Assembly (NCBI GenBank): GCA_036873135.1
Contig: JAPTYO010000002.1
Coordinates: 45,189,452 to 45,253,451 of the forward strand
Direction: 5' to 3'
Length of the DNA stretch: 64,000 nucleotides
Source: Clarkia xantiana subsp. parviflora
Taxonomy: Eukaryota > Streptophyta > Magnoliopsida > Myrtales > Onagraceae
Positions 45,796-56,828 of this stretch are shown here, piece after piece. The notes under the pieces were generated by a model. It was not told the DNA's origin and did no database searches. It saw nothing but the letters and a program-made list of their open reading frames with translations. The translations under genes were made by a program, and so were the position numbers. The stretch's first letter is position 1. The number at the start of each line of letters is the position of its first letter.

Positions 45796-46054
45796 GTTTA
45801 ACATTCAGAACTTTGCATGTTCAAGCATTTTAAGTTTTCCAAAAACAACTTTTGAGAAGGAGAACTCAAGAAGTTACTCCGACTCTACAACTATCTTTGA
45901 ATTCCTCTAAAGGGTGTCTTGATTCATCCAAGGCACCCCAAATGTACATAAAGCATGAATGCTCCTAATGAAGTAGAAGTTACTCAAAAGTATCTTTCAA
46001 AGAAGACGGTGATATAATCATTATGTTATCCTTACACATATATGACTTCCAAGT
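45796..46054. other. spacer in Gyp-C
   Basis: Unique sequence between the second gag piece and the tandem array. No feature was seen. Confidence 0.4.
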
Positions 46055-46855
46055 CAACAACACCCTCAACGCCCCCAAGAGCGTATCTTGAGAGTAGTTT
46101 TCATACTACGACCTTCAACGCCCCCAAGAGCGCATCTTGAGAGTAGTTTTCATACTACGACCTTCAACACCTCCAAGAGCGTATCTTGAGAGTAGTTTTC
46201 ATACTAAGACCTTCAACGCTTCCAAGAGCGTATCTTGAGAGTGGTTTCCAAAAACTACGAACTTCGACGCCCCCAAGAGCGTATCTTGAGAGTGGTTTCC
46301 CAAAACTACGAACTTCGACGCCCCCAAGAGCGTATCTTGAGAGTGGTTTCTAAAAACTACGACCTTCGACGCCCCCAAGAGCGTATCTTGAGAGTGGTTT
46401 CTAAAAACTACGACCTTCGATGCCCCCAAGAGCGTATCTTGAGGTAGATTTCAAACTACCAGATTCGACGCCCCCAAGAGCTTATCTTGAGGTAGATTTC
46501 AAACTACCAGATTCGACGCCCCCGAGAGCGTATCTTGAGGTAGATTTCAAACTACCAGATTCGACGCCCGAAAGAGCGTATCTTGAGGTAGATTTCAAAC
46601 TACCAGATTCGACGCCCACCAGGAGCGTATCTTTGGTCTAACTTGTGCCCTCCGGGAGCCTATCCTGTGAAACGTTAAGTGCCCTCCGAGAGCCAGTCTC
46701 GTGAACAGTTTTCGACGCCCACCAGGAGCGTATCTTTGGTCTAACTTGTGCCCTCCGGGAGCCTATCCTGTGAAACGTTAAGTGCCCTCCGAGAGCCTGT
46801 CTCGTGAACAGATTCGACGACCACCAAGAGCGTATCTTTGGTCTAACAGTACCAT
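46055..46855 (+). repeat. tandem array of Gyp-C, shared with Gyp-D
   Basis: Units of about 50-60 bp are built on CGCCCCCAAGAGCGTATCTT. Then come longer units of about 115 bp that add TGCCCTCCGGGAGCC and GAGAGCC segments. The themes are the reverse of those in Gyp-D at 8333-9125. ORFs on both strands follow from the repeat. Confidence 0.92.
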
Positions 46856-47298
46856 ATATACCATTTAAAGGCTATCAGAAGAGATCATTGCACCACAATA
46901 AGAAGGATTCCTTGAGAAAATAATTGCAAAGCAAAGTTGTATGAAGAACACATTATGTTTTTTCTTGATGAGATAGCAGGCATGATGTGAAGGAAAACAC
47001 AAAAGAAAGATAAGCAAAGGAAAGCGCAAGGAAAGGAAGAGTCCATGTTCAAAGGAATATATACAGAAGCATATGAACCAACCATCAAAAGTAACAACTC
47101 ACCCTACCATGCATACCACAACCAAAGGCAAGTGTTCCACACACTACCAACATAACCATGCAAAGAAGGAAAGCAACAAAACATCCCAAGTATAGCAATC
47201 CCAAAATGAACTCGACCCATCAAGGGGAGAAACACTCAACCCATAAAAGGGGAGGAAAGGTAAAGTCATATGTACAAGGATAAAGAGATACCAACATA
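46856..47298. other. spacer between array and antisense gene in Gyp-C
   Basis: A-rich non-coding sequence. It probably holds the 3' end of the antisense transcript. No gene was seen. Confidence 0.45.
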
Positions 47299-49776
47299 TC
47301 AACCAGAGCCTGCTGGAGAGTCCTCACGATCCTGACCCTCTGAGGAAGAACCACCAACAGAGCTCGAAGAAGATGAGGAAGAGCCTGAACTATCAACATC
47401 CACGGGTATAGCATCCACCTGTGCAAGGGCAGGCTCATCAGCAACGGCAGCTTGACCCCTAAGAACGGCCATATAACCAGCAACATATGGCCCAAAGTCA
47501 CCCAGATCATTGACGGGAAACTGGGGATCAATACGGAAGATATGATCGACAAGGTACTCCCCGAACTGGTTCATCTCCTGGTTCAACCGAACGCTGTAAT
47601 CAGCAGTAAAGGCAGGGGAAGCTTTGTACTCAGCTACTGCAGCAGCTCTCTCCTCCACCCGGCACCTCGCCTCAAGCTTCGTCAACTCCTCAGCATGGAG
47701 TGACGAGGCAACATCAGCCTCACGGTGCAAACCACCCACGGTAGTCTCAAGTAGAGCTACCTGGTCCCTAAGCTCCTGCATCTGCAAGTCAGACAGGCGA
47801 GCATTCTTAGCGGCAGTGGCAAGCTCCGCCTTCAAGGATACCTGGTTATCCTCAAGGGCCTTCTTCTCATCTGACAGCTCAAGCGCAAGAGACGACATAT
47901 TCACCATGTCGGACATACCCTGAAAATTCAACAAGGGGTAAATGACTTAGCAAGCAATCACATGAAAGTAGAAAAGGAAGAGAAACACCACTCACAGGAA
48001 CATAGCGGGATAACACCCTCTGGATGAAGCGCCGGGTCTCCTTAGGGGACTTGGGCTGAGGAACACGATCACCAGGAGCGATGGCACCGCGAAGTACCCG
48101 AATGCCAACCTCCGGGGTGCGCAAGGAGGAACCGCTGTCAAAGTGGAACTCCTTCAATCCAGCAAAGGGAGACCACTCAGCTCCCACAATATCCTCGTCA
48201 ATGAGGCGCACAAAGTCCTTCCGACTCAGCCGGAGGCCCACCTATGCATAGAAAGCAAAGTAAAGAAAAATACAAGCATAGAAGCATCAATGAAATAAAG
48301 AATAAACGAACCTGTAGACCGTGCCCTCGGCTGGGGGGCAGGAGATGGAGAATCAGTGACCACCCCACCATCGCCAGCAGGCCGCTTCCCTTTATCAGCC
48401 CGGGAAGGCGCCTCTTCGACCACTATCTCTTTGTCGCGAGACAGGGTCGGGTGACGAACAGCCTTCTTCTTCTTGACAGCCGAGGCCCCAACCTCAGAGT
48501 CAGACCTCCCTGACTTGGACTTAGAAGGTCCAGAGCCCTTGCACACAGAGATGACTCTCTCGGTCACCAAGGGAGAGTGCCCTAACAACACCAGGAAAAC
48601 AACATGAGAGAAAACACAAGTATACCATAAGACGAGAAAGAAAGAAGCATACCAGAGGCCCCAGCAGTCTTCCCAGACATAGGGGACTTCTTCGGAGTAG
48701 AGCTGGAGGGAGCCCTCCTCTTGCTCAAGTAAATTGGCGCTGCCTGCACGTTATACGTTTTCCCGTGAAACCAACCTATAAGGAAAAAACAGAAAATAAA
48801 TATAGATGAGAAGACTAAGTAACATACCGAATCCCCGGAGAGAGGAGTCAAACTAATCCCTGCCTCATAGAGGTCTGTCTCGGTCACCAAGGACACAGGG
48901 CAGTAAGACTGGGTCTTGTGGCTCTCGTAGATAGTCTTCATGGTCTCCAAGTCCACAGAAGAGAACTCCCCAAAGGCAGGCCAGCCGTCCGATCGGTCCT
49001 CATTCAGAACCGACCAGGTGACGTATCGATCCGTGATAAAGAAGTAGTGTTTGGCCCAATGGCTCGCCGAATTATCGCTCCGAACCACGAAACAAAGAGA
49101 AGTATTCCACTCAACCCCGCTCAACCCGAAATGAGCAAACCGGGAATCTTTGAGGGAAGGGTAGCGAGTCACGAAACTCGCGAAGCCTACCTTCTTCTGA
49201 TACTGAAATCGGAAGAAGCACCGGAACAAGACCAAGGAGTACTTCCAGGAGTACCACTGACATAGCACCCGGAAACCCACCCAGATGCGAATAGCGCTGG
49301 GGGCAAGGTTCACAGGGGAGATCCTAAAGAATCTGCTCAGCTCTACGAGCCCATCACAATAGGGTAGGCGTAACCCAAACCGAATCTGGGAAGGATAGAC
49401 GACAACCTTCCCCCTAGGAGGCTCTGTCACTGTCTGGCGAGTGTTTCCCAAAGAAGGGAGGAAGGGGTACAAAGGCTCATCTAAAGGACAAATGTCGCCT
49501 AAGGTGACATGCTCATTATAGTCGGACCTAGTCAAATGGTTCTCCGACAAAGCAGCGAGACCTAAATCAAAGGCGGTGAGAAATTCCAAGCTCGAATCAG
49601 GCTCCGACCAATACCCTGACTCAGTATCCGACTCAGAATCCGACTCCGAACTAATGCCAGGAAAGAAAATAACGCGACGAACAGAGGGAAATAAAAACTT
49701 ACACATCCTTCGAAGGATATAGCGCCTCTGCCAAGTTTGTGTACGGGGGCACCACCACGAGTACAATACCTGTCAT
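47299..49776 (-). CDS. antisense spliced gene of Gyp-C (Transposase_28-like)
   Basis: It is encoded against the element in about six exons. I place introns at 49651-49702, 48744-48827, 48582-48652, 48242-48311 and 47920-47995, each with GT and AG ends and most at 70-84 bp. Exon 2 holds an acidic start (SESDSESDTESG) and a globular domain (PLDEPLYPFLPSLG, APSAIRIWVGFRVLCQW, WAKHYFFITDRYVTW). From memory this resembles the plant 'putative gypsy-type transposon' family. Next come a Lys-rich segment, LSRKDFVRLIDEDIVG, a coiled coil (about 47600-47900) and a Ser-rich acidic tail before the stop at 47299. Phases agree at four of five introns; the one at 48242-48311 is off by one base. The first intron (52 bp) is short. 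Start choice (ATG at 49776) is tentative. Confidence 0.7.
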
Positions 49777-51174
49777 AGCATGACTGGTGTTAAGATAAGA
49801 AGATCTCCAAAAAATCCGGGCATACCCCGGCACCCGACAAGCAACAACCAAAAATTCAAAGGCACCCAACGAAGGTAATGAACACATGCTAAGGACACTA
49901 CAACGACAAAATCGGGCAATTTTGCTCGGATCAAAAATCGATTCCCAAGAAAAATTACGATTATGCCCCTCAATGGAAATCAACATGCAAATGGCATCAC
50001 AAACATCGAAATTCAAGCGGGAATAGTTTAAACGAGCAAAAAACTATCTCCGGGCAAACGACTATCTACGACAATCACGAATCAAAAGTCCAAACGATCA
50101 TCACATAACAAACATGGGCAATCAAAAATTGGCAATTCAAGTATCGACATTTTGTACGGAAAGGAAAGGGAAAAGGATTGGACCTTCGGAAAACCCGACC
50201 CGATTCGATAAACGGGTCCGGAATTCGAATTTTGGGGTCGCCGGAAATCAGATTCTGCCGTCACCGGAGGCTGTCCCCCACCGCGCTGGAGCTGCCCTTC
50301 GCCTTCGCAGGACCTAGCCGGACCAGGCGCCGCCTTCGCCCGTGGCAGCCTCGCCGTCGTCCGCCGCGCTGGACCCACCTGGTCCTGGCTCACGTCGCCT
50401 CCACCCCTCGTCCAGCCACCGCCCAGCCGGAGTCATGCCGCCGTCCTCTGCTGGCCCTCCCCGCGCCTCCGCTCCGTCCGATGGCCACCACGTGGGTGGC
50501 CGGAATTCTGGCCCTTGCTGGAATTTCGGCCGGCCCCCCTCCCTTGGTATGCAAAATTTTCTCCCTTGGCCTCCAAGTGTGGGAAAATGAGGAAAATATG
50601 ACAATGGTGGTTAAGTGAGGTAATTTCTTTACTCCTCTATATATTTGAAAAGGTGTAGGGTTTTTTAAAGTGACATAATCTCAACCATCCATCAATTAAA
50701 AGGAGATCCAAGGGCTTAGATAGAAAACTACTATCTTCTCCTTTATTAACTAAGGTTAGGAGTATTACTATCCTAGTTAGCATCCTATAGGCATATTTTT
50801 TAGTATCCTATACTTAGAAAAAATTTGGACCAAAATCGAAATTTTTCCCACAGAGGCTTACCCCGTCGTGAAATTGAAGCATGGACTCACTTAACTATAT
50901 TCATGTTGCATCCCCACATATGCGTATATTTCCCGAGTTTAAGCTCGTGACGGTATTGGATTTATTATTTCCATCTCAGACGGACACGGGCTTGGACACG
51001 TGTCCGTGCTATTCTGACATTTGCAATTCCTCTATCTTATAAGACAGGGGGCAGAGTCAGAGATACACACCCATGGGTAAGTAAAGATTCCGACAAAAGG
51101 TAAAATCCCGGCTTCTAATTGCGCGTGTCATACCATCCTAAAATAGAGTCAATCAAGGGTCAGGCCATTGGTTG
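49777..51174 (-). promoter_or_regulatory. antisense promoter region of Gyp-C with GC-rich leader
   Basis: TATA-like ATATATAG on the minus strand lies near 50638-50648. About 200 bp further upstream (50650-50900) aligns with Gyp-D 5640-5870. Between TATA and the gene is a GC-rich stretch (about 50200-50540) open in several frames. It could be leader, an extra exon or a captured host fragment. The part next to the PPT (50900-51174) aligns with Gyp-D 5319-5520. Confidence 0.55.
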
Positions 51175-51187
51175 ACTCGGGGGAATG
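51175..51187 (+). other. polypurine tract of Gyp-C
   Basis: ACTCGGGGGAATG directly before TGATGG of the 3' LTR. Confidence 0.78.
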
Positions 51188-51945
51188 TGATGGATATACG
51201 CCCAATTTGAACCCGTTGACTTCCGGCTTGTTTTATTTTTATCACCCCGTTAATGATTATAAATCGAAACTTCGACCCGAACACCCCGCCGAAACACCAA
51301 CGGTCCGGACGAGGCGAAAATACTCGTCCGGGCCACGCGACGAACTCACCTAGGAGAGGTCGGGTGGCCACACCCGACATCCCCTAGGGGAGATCGGGTC
51401 AGCCAACACATCTCCCCTAGGGAGGGGTTGGGTGGCCACACCCAACCCCTACCCTTGGGGCTCGGATTTTCTCTCCGCCCCCAAGGGCCCTGGCACCGTT
51501 TTCCGACTCCCACACTTAGATTATTTCCACCAACCTCTCCATGCTTTAAGATTTTAATTATGTGATCAAGGACTAATTAATTATGTTCAAAGGTTAACGA
51601 TGTCATTAAGTCACCTTAATGACACCGTTGCCTATAAATACGACCCTTCCACCACTCATTTGATCATCTGGATTATTGTGAAGTTTAGCTCTGGCATCTC
51701 TCTAGCTTTATCTCTCTAGAAGTATCGTTCTGACTTAAGCATCGGAGAGGGTTCATCAAGCACCACCCCCCCCCCCTCCGTGCTTGATACTGCCCCTCTT
51801 GCAGGGTCGCGTGGAGAAGAGAAGCAAGGAAGCAGAAGGACGTGGATCAGAACGACAAGCCCCAAGAGCACTGAACCCGTAATCTCACCACTGAGGAATA
51901 AGGTTTAGATCGACAACCCGTTGACCTAAAGCTTAGAACCTAACA
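51188..51945 (+). repeat. 3' LTR of Gyp-C
   Basis: It is 758 bp. TATA (CTATAAATACG) lies near 51632-51642, then the box GCATCGGAGAGGG at 51740-51752 and a perfect hairpin at 51755-51788. It ends TAACA, followed by AGTAC (51946-51950). Confidence 0.95.
51740..51788 (+). promoter_or_regulatory. LTR hairpin and GGAGAGGG box (Gyp-C 3' LTR)
   Basis: Arms ATCAAGCAC (51755-51763) and GTGCTTGAT (51780-51788) are perfect complements. The loop is CACC followed by a C-run and TCC. It is about 100 nt after the TATA box, hence in the transcribed R/U5 part. Confidence 0.78.
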
Positions 51946-51950
51946 AGTAC

Positions 51951-52430
51951 ACATATCTTTTAGCTTTCCTGCCCAAGAACGATGTGGAGGGAGTTCCGAT
52001 CCTCCGGTCGGAACCACGTGCAAGTTCTTCGTTAGAAGAAGTCCCACGCGATGTAGCTCCACAACAAGACCTATGATCGATTCTTCAACGGAGATGGAAC
52101 CTCGGACTTGATGTTGGTGGTGCCGAAATTTAGACTAGGGTGACAAGTTTTCTCAATGGAAATCCTTGTTCTTAATTGTGTGTTTAAACCCTTAGGAGTC
52201 ACCCCTATATATAGTATTGGGTGGAGTTGCCAAAAGGCAATTCCAACCAATGTGGTACTAGGGTTTCGCCGAACCATGCATAATAAGGGGGGAGGCCCTT
52301 TTTGGGCCTTCCATGTCAATTACTAATTGGATTTGGCCCAATTAGCCCGGATTGACAATTACCTAATTAACTTAGGTAAATCCCTTAATTAACGGGCTCC
52401 TATTACGGCACCACGTCACCATATGCTAAC
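51951..52430 (-). repeat. 5' LTR of Cop-H, part 2 (truncated)
   Basis: It continues from 41728 and aligns with 14677-15150. Similarity ends at ATATGCTAAC (52430), so about 0.8 kb of the LTR is missing. Tandem units of Gyp-E resume right away. Confidence 0.88.
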
Positions 52431-53750
52431 CGTTGGTTAATGGCATAGTGGAACACTTTAGAAAATATTCCTTGATAGTCGACACCTTGTCATATGTCGA
52501 CTGCTGACATAGTGGAATACTTAGAAAATATTCCTTGATAGTCGACACCTTGTCATGTGTCGACTGCATGGAACACTTAGAAAATATTCCTTGATAGTCG
52601 ACACCTTGTCACATGTCGACTGCTGACATAGTGGAACACTTAGAAAATATTCTTTGATAGTCGACACCTTGTCATGTGTCGACCGCTGACATAGTGGAAC
52701 ACTTAAAAAATATTCCTTGATAGTCGACACCTTGTCATGTGTCGACTGCTGACATAGTGGAACACTTAGAAAATATTCCTTGATAGTCGACACCTTGTCA
52801 CATGTAGACCGCTGACATAGTGGAACACTTAGAAAATATTCCTTGATAGTCGACACCTTGTCATGTGTCGACAGCCGATATGGTTGGAACACTTAGAGAA
52901 TATTCCTGATAGCCGACATCTTGTTGTATGTCGACAGCTGATATGGTTGGAACACTTAGAAAATATTCTTGACAGCCGGCATCCCGTTGTATGTCGACAG
53001 CTGATATGGTTGGAACACTTAGGAAATATTCCTGATAGTCGGCACCCCGTTGTATGTCGCAGTTGTACGCGCGTGTTCGTATGTGCGCGCTAGTATGAGC
53101 GCACTTGCCCCCACACTTAGAATCTTTTCTCTATCCCTGGCTATGTACGTTGTATCCATAGGCTTGATGTAAAAATAGGTTGTATGTCGTCGGTTTTCAT
53201 GGAAAAACACTTAGAAAATATTTCTTGATAGTCGACACCTTGTCATATGTCGACTGCTGCCATAGTAGAACACTTAGAAAATATTTCTTGCTTGTCGACC
53301 TCCCATCACATGTCAACATGCTGACATGTTGACATGTAAGAACACTTAGAAAATATTTCTTGCTTGTCGACCTCCCGTCACATGTCGACATGCTGACATG
53401 TTGACATGCAAGAACACTTAGAAAATATTCCATGCTAGTCGGCCTCCCATCACATGTCGACATGTTGACATGTATGAACACTTTGAAAATATTTCTTAAT
53501 TGTTGAAACGTGCTATCTAACATATGGTAGAGCACTTAAAAAATATTTCTTCGCCAGTTGATACTTCGTCATATGTCGGCTGCTGACATAGCAAAATACT
53601 TGGGAATATTTCTTGATAATCGACATCTTGTTATGTGTTGTCTGCTGACATTGTGGAATACTTAGAAAATATTCCTTGATAGTCGACGCTTGTTATCTGT
53701 TGCACGCGTTGTTCATTGCGCGCGTTGCTCGTTGTGTACATGATCATAGC
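52431..53750. repeat. about 61-bp tandem array of Gyp-E
   Basis: Units of CACTTAGAAAATATTCCTTG followed by ATAGTCGACACCTTGTCATG and TCGACTGCTGACATAG. About ten regular units run to 52870, then variants with CAGCTGATATGGTTGG and others with GACATGTTGACATG. Low-order ORFs on either strand follow from the repeat. The array continues left of Cop-H at 14440-14596. Confidence 0.92.
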
Positions 53751-53884
53751 ATGCGGGATGTAATATCTTGAACACTTAGAATTTCTCGTTTGTATGTCAA
53801 CATATATGTCGTAGTCTTGCATTAACTGGCAAATACAGGAAAGTATTAATGTTAGTGCCATAGTTATATTCACACCTGTTACCT

Positions 53885-54107
53885 TAAATGAAGGCGTAGT
53901 ATCATGTAGACGCGCGTTGATTACGTAGAACACGTAGGTATCGGGGTGAGGCCCATGTTGACATAGAGTCTTATGTAGATGCACATAGATCACATAAAAC
54001 ATGTGAGTGTCGGGACGAGCCCCATGTTGACATAGAGTCTCATGTAGATGCGCGTAGATCACATAAAACATGTGAGTGTCGGGACGAGGCCCATGTTGAC
54101 ATAGAGT
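53885..54107. repeat. about 70-bp repeat, three copies (Gyp-E)
   Basis: Three units share CATGTAGAtGCGCGTAGAtc and a GGGACGAGGCCCATGTTGAC end with CATAGAGT links. It is separate from the 61-bp array. Confidence 0.85.
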
Positions 54108-55744
54108 TACCCCCCGAGGGGGATGTTTGCTATATGATGTATAGAGACTAACAAGTCTGTAGATATGTAGTTATCTCCATCGAGAGAGTGTTCATTCCTT
54201 AGTGCTTGCATTAATGACTGTCGCGTATACATGCGCTGAATAAGTTGTTGTTCATCCTTATAGACTGAGTTTTCAAAGCGTATCTTCCAGAGTACACATC
54301 TAGACTTAGCTGATTGTTGGCATGTCGACACGTGTGTACGTGTACTCTCGATCATGGCAGTTATACTTATCATTTGGAAATGAGTTGTTACATCTCCTGT
54401 CGACGTGTCGAAGCATGAGCGTACTATATCCTGTTTGTTGCCACTATCTTTAGTTTTTTAACAAGAGGTGTCATTTCCGCTTCCCAACACGTCGATACAC
54501 GCGCGTTGATGCTTGATGTCTTCATACTTAGTTTGTGAACAACGTGTCTTTCTGAGTCCAAGTTAGGATCGAGGTCGACTTACCGTCGTCGTCGCTAGTG
54601 ATGCTTTCACTTGATCCAGAATAAAGCGATCCGACTCCGAGATTCGTCCTTCGAGCAACTCCGGGTGATCTTAGTTTACTGCCAGCGGACTCGCCCATCT
54701 GCCCCCGTGTCGAAGGACCGGATCTTGGTGGAGGAGTCGCTTGAATCGAGCATACTGCTTATATTGATGATCTTCCATTTTCCATCTATCCATCTTTCTT
54801 GCTTGTTTGATAGTAATATTTCTGAGGTTTCGTGCGCATGCTAAGGGGTTATGCGCGTGTTAAGGGATTGCGCGCATGCTGAAGGTGTGCGTGTATGCTA
54901 GTCCGTTTTTCCCCCGTGCGTCTTGTTCTTCACTCTAAGTATATGCTGCTTAGGTGCTTAGGTTGTTGTATTGGAGACAGTTGTCTTTGTTTGATAGGCT
55001 CAAGTCGTTATTCTTGATTCCAAGGTGACTATCCTTCGTACGAAGGTTGCTGATGATAGCGAGGTGCGCAATTACGCCGTGATGACATCTAGACAAGCGT
55101 TGGCGTCTTGATGTATGATTTATGGAGGTTGTGTACATTCTTGCCCCCGTGTCCTCGTTTTGTTAACTCAAAATTTTGCTAAGTCGGTCGTTGATTGAAT
55201 GGCACCCTTTGCGCACTTAAAGTGTGATTGTACATTGCATTATAAGGGCCGCATGGCTGCACATGTAGATGTTGAGTGGAATATTTCACTTGCATCCTGT
55301 ATGAAGTTGATTGTGCTTTGCCAAGATTTGTACATCATTTCGGGGTTGAGGTTACGCCAGGTGTTGTTCCCTGAACCTTTATATGTTTGATGTCGTCGAA
55401 TAGACCTGTCTTGATCATAGTAGAAATGCATGATAACTCGTTAGTAGTATTTCATACCTTGCGTTATCTATGATGTCCGTATGCTTTGGACTTGGATGAT
55501 AGGATAGATATCCTTAGATGATGAACATGATGTCCGTAGTTGGGACTGTATGTCGCGCATTGTTGAGTGTTATGAGCACCCCTCTTGGTTAGATTCCAAG
55601 GAATGGCAAGATGCGTACACTAGGTACTTGTAGCGTTGTAAGTAGTAATATACTCGGCGCGGGCACTTGGCACTTGGCACTCGGCACTGGCACTTGACAT
55701 GTAGGAGAGTCGTCTTGACGAGGCAAGACTTTAGTTTATACCGT
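54108..55744. other. Gyp-E interior, unassigned
   Basis: No known protein was recognised. The longest minus ORF at the left edge (54107-54373, 88 residues) has no motif I know. Short CACTTGGCACT-type repeats lie near 55665-55697. The sense pol gene expected here in a complete element is missing. Confidence 0.4.
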
Positions 55745-56223
55745 CTTTTAGTTCCACTCTAAGGCGACGTTGTGACAAGACGCTACTTGTTCTATACTAT
55801 GCGTTTTTCCATCCGTCAGTTGGGCACACCCCGCATGATGTTGTTGCAAGGCTTTCCATGGTTAGACCCGTATTTACTTTGCGATGCTACTACGTCTCAA
55901 CTTGGTTAATCCAAGGGACGGGACATAGGTCGTATCCATACGCCTTGTAGTTTTTACCGTCTCTTGAACCATTTCAAGGCGACGTTGTGGCAAGACGCTA
56001 CTTGCTCTATGCTACGCGTTTTTCCATCCGTCAGTTAGGCACATCCCGCGTGACGTTGTTGCAAGGCTTTCCATGGTTAGACCCGTACTTACCCTGCGAT
56101 GCTACTGCACCTCTCCATGGTTAGTCCAGAAGGGTTGCACAAGACCGCATTGAAGCGACTTACAGTTTTTACCGTCAGTTGGTCCACTCCAAGGCGACGT
56201 TGTGGCAAGACACTACTTGCTGC
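55745..56223. repeat. about 210-bp repeat, two and a half copies (Gyp-E)
   Basis: Units share AAGGCGACGTTGTGGCAAGA, TTTTTCCATCCGTCAGTT and GCAAGGCTTTCCATGGTTAG. Copy starts are near 55746, 55975 and 56191. Confidence 0.87.
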
Positions 56224-56289
56224 GTTTGGTGTGTTTTATTTGATGTGTTTGGTCCGCTCCTGTTAGACTGAAGTTATCCTAACAAAGAA

Positions 56290-56570
56290 TACGTCTTCAC
56301 GGAGTATGCACCCTTGAGTGAGTATACATACTTGTAGAGTACATGAAGCTGCCCACTTAAGGAATGAGTCTTCATGAAGTATGATTCCGTGATTGGTTGT
56401 TCATACTTTTTTTAGAGTACATGAAGCTGCCCACTTAAGGTATAATTCTTCATGAAGTATGATTCGGTGATTGGTGGTTCATACTTTTTAGAGTACATGA
56501 AGCTGCCCACTTAAGGTATAAGTCTTCATGAAGTATGATTCCGTGATTGGTCATTCATACTTTGTTGATT
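56290..56570. repeat. about 84-bp repeat, three copies (Gyp-E)
   Basis: Units share AGAGTACATGAAGCTGCCCA, CTTCATGAAGTATGATTC and GTGATTGG. Confidence 0.9.
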
Positions 56571-56659
56571 TGTGGGGTTGTCGTCTAACAAGAGGAATTC
56601 CGCCACGATGGGGTGATCAGTCCCACCTGTTTGCCACATCCTGTTTTGTATTCAGGGAA

Positions 56660-56828
56660 TGGCTTATGAACATGGGGGTTTTCCCTTAAAAGAGGATGTC
56701 GCAGCATGCCATTTTGTAGTTGTGAACATGGGGGTTTCCCTCAAAGGAGGATGTCGCAGCATGCCATTTTGTAGTTGTGAACATGGGGGTTTCCCTCAAA
56801 GGAGGATGTCACAGCATGTCACTTTGAT
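56660..56828. repeat. about 58-bp repeat, three copies (Gyp-E)
   Basis: Units share GAACATGGGGGTTTCCCTCA and GGATGTCGCAGCATGCCATT. The plus-strand ORF across them (56659-56922) only reflects the repeat. Confidence 0.9.

Larger units (their letters stand above)
41729..51945 (+). mobile_element. Gyp-C: non-autonomous Ty3/gypsy element with two gag regions, 10.2 kb
   Basis: The order is LTR, PBS, gag (42431-44364), protease (44365-45191), a second gag-like piece (45192-45795), tandem array (46055-46855), a minus-strand spliced gene (47299-49776) with an antisense promoter, PPT and LTR (51188-51945). RT, RNase H and integrase are absent. The TSD is AGTAC. The LTRs are nearly identical apart from two deletions (69 bp and about 20 bp) in the 5' copy, so the insertion is recent although the element is defective. 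It was therefore probably mobilised in trans. LTR, array and 3' region match Gyp-D. Confidence 0.94.

Noticed and set aside
46199..46641. ORFs on both strands in the Gyp-C array
   Set aside because: Same reason; a by-product of the repeat unit.
50178..50618. Host gene exon on the plus strand
   Set aside because: GC-rich DNA open in several frames on both strands inside Gyp-C; no recognisable domain.
54611..54844. Plus-strand ORF as a remnant of the antisense gene in Gyp-E
   Set aside because: No residue pattern of the Gyp-B or Gyp-C antisense product is recognisable.
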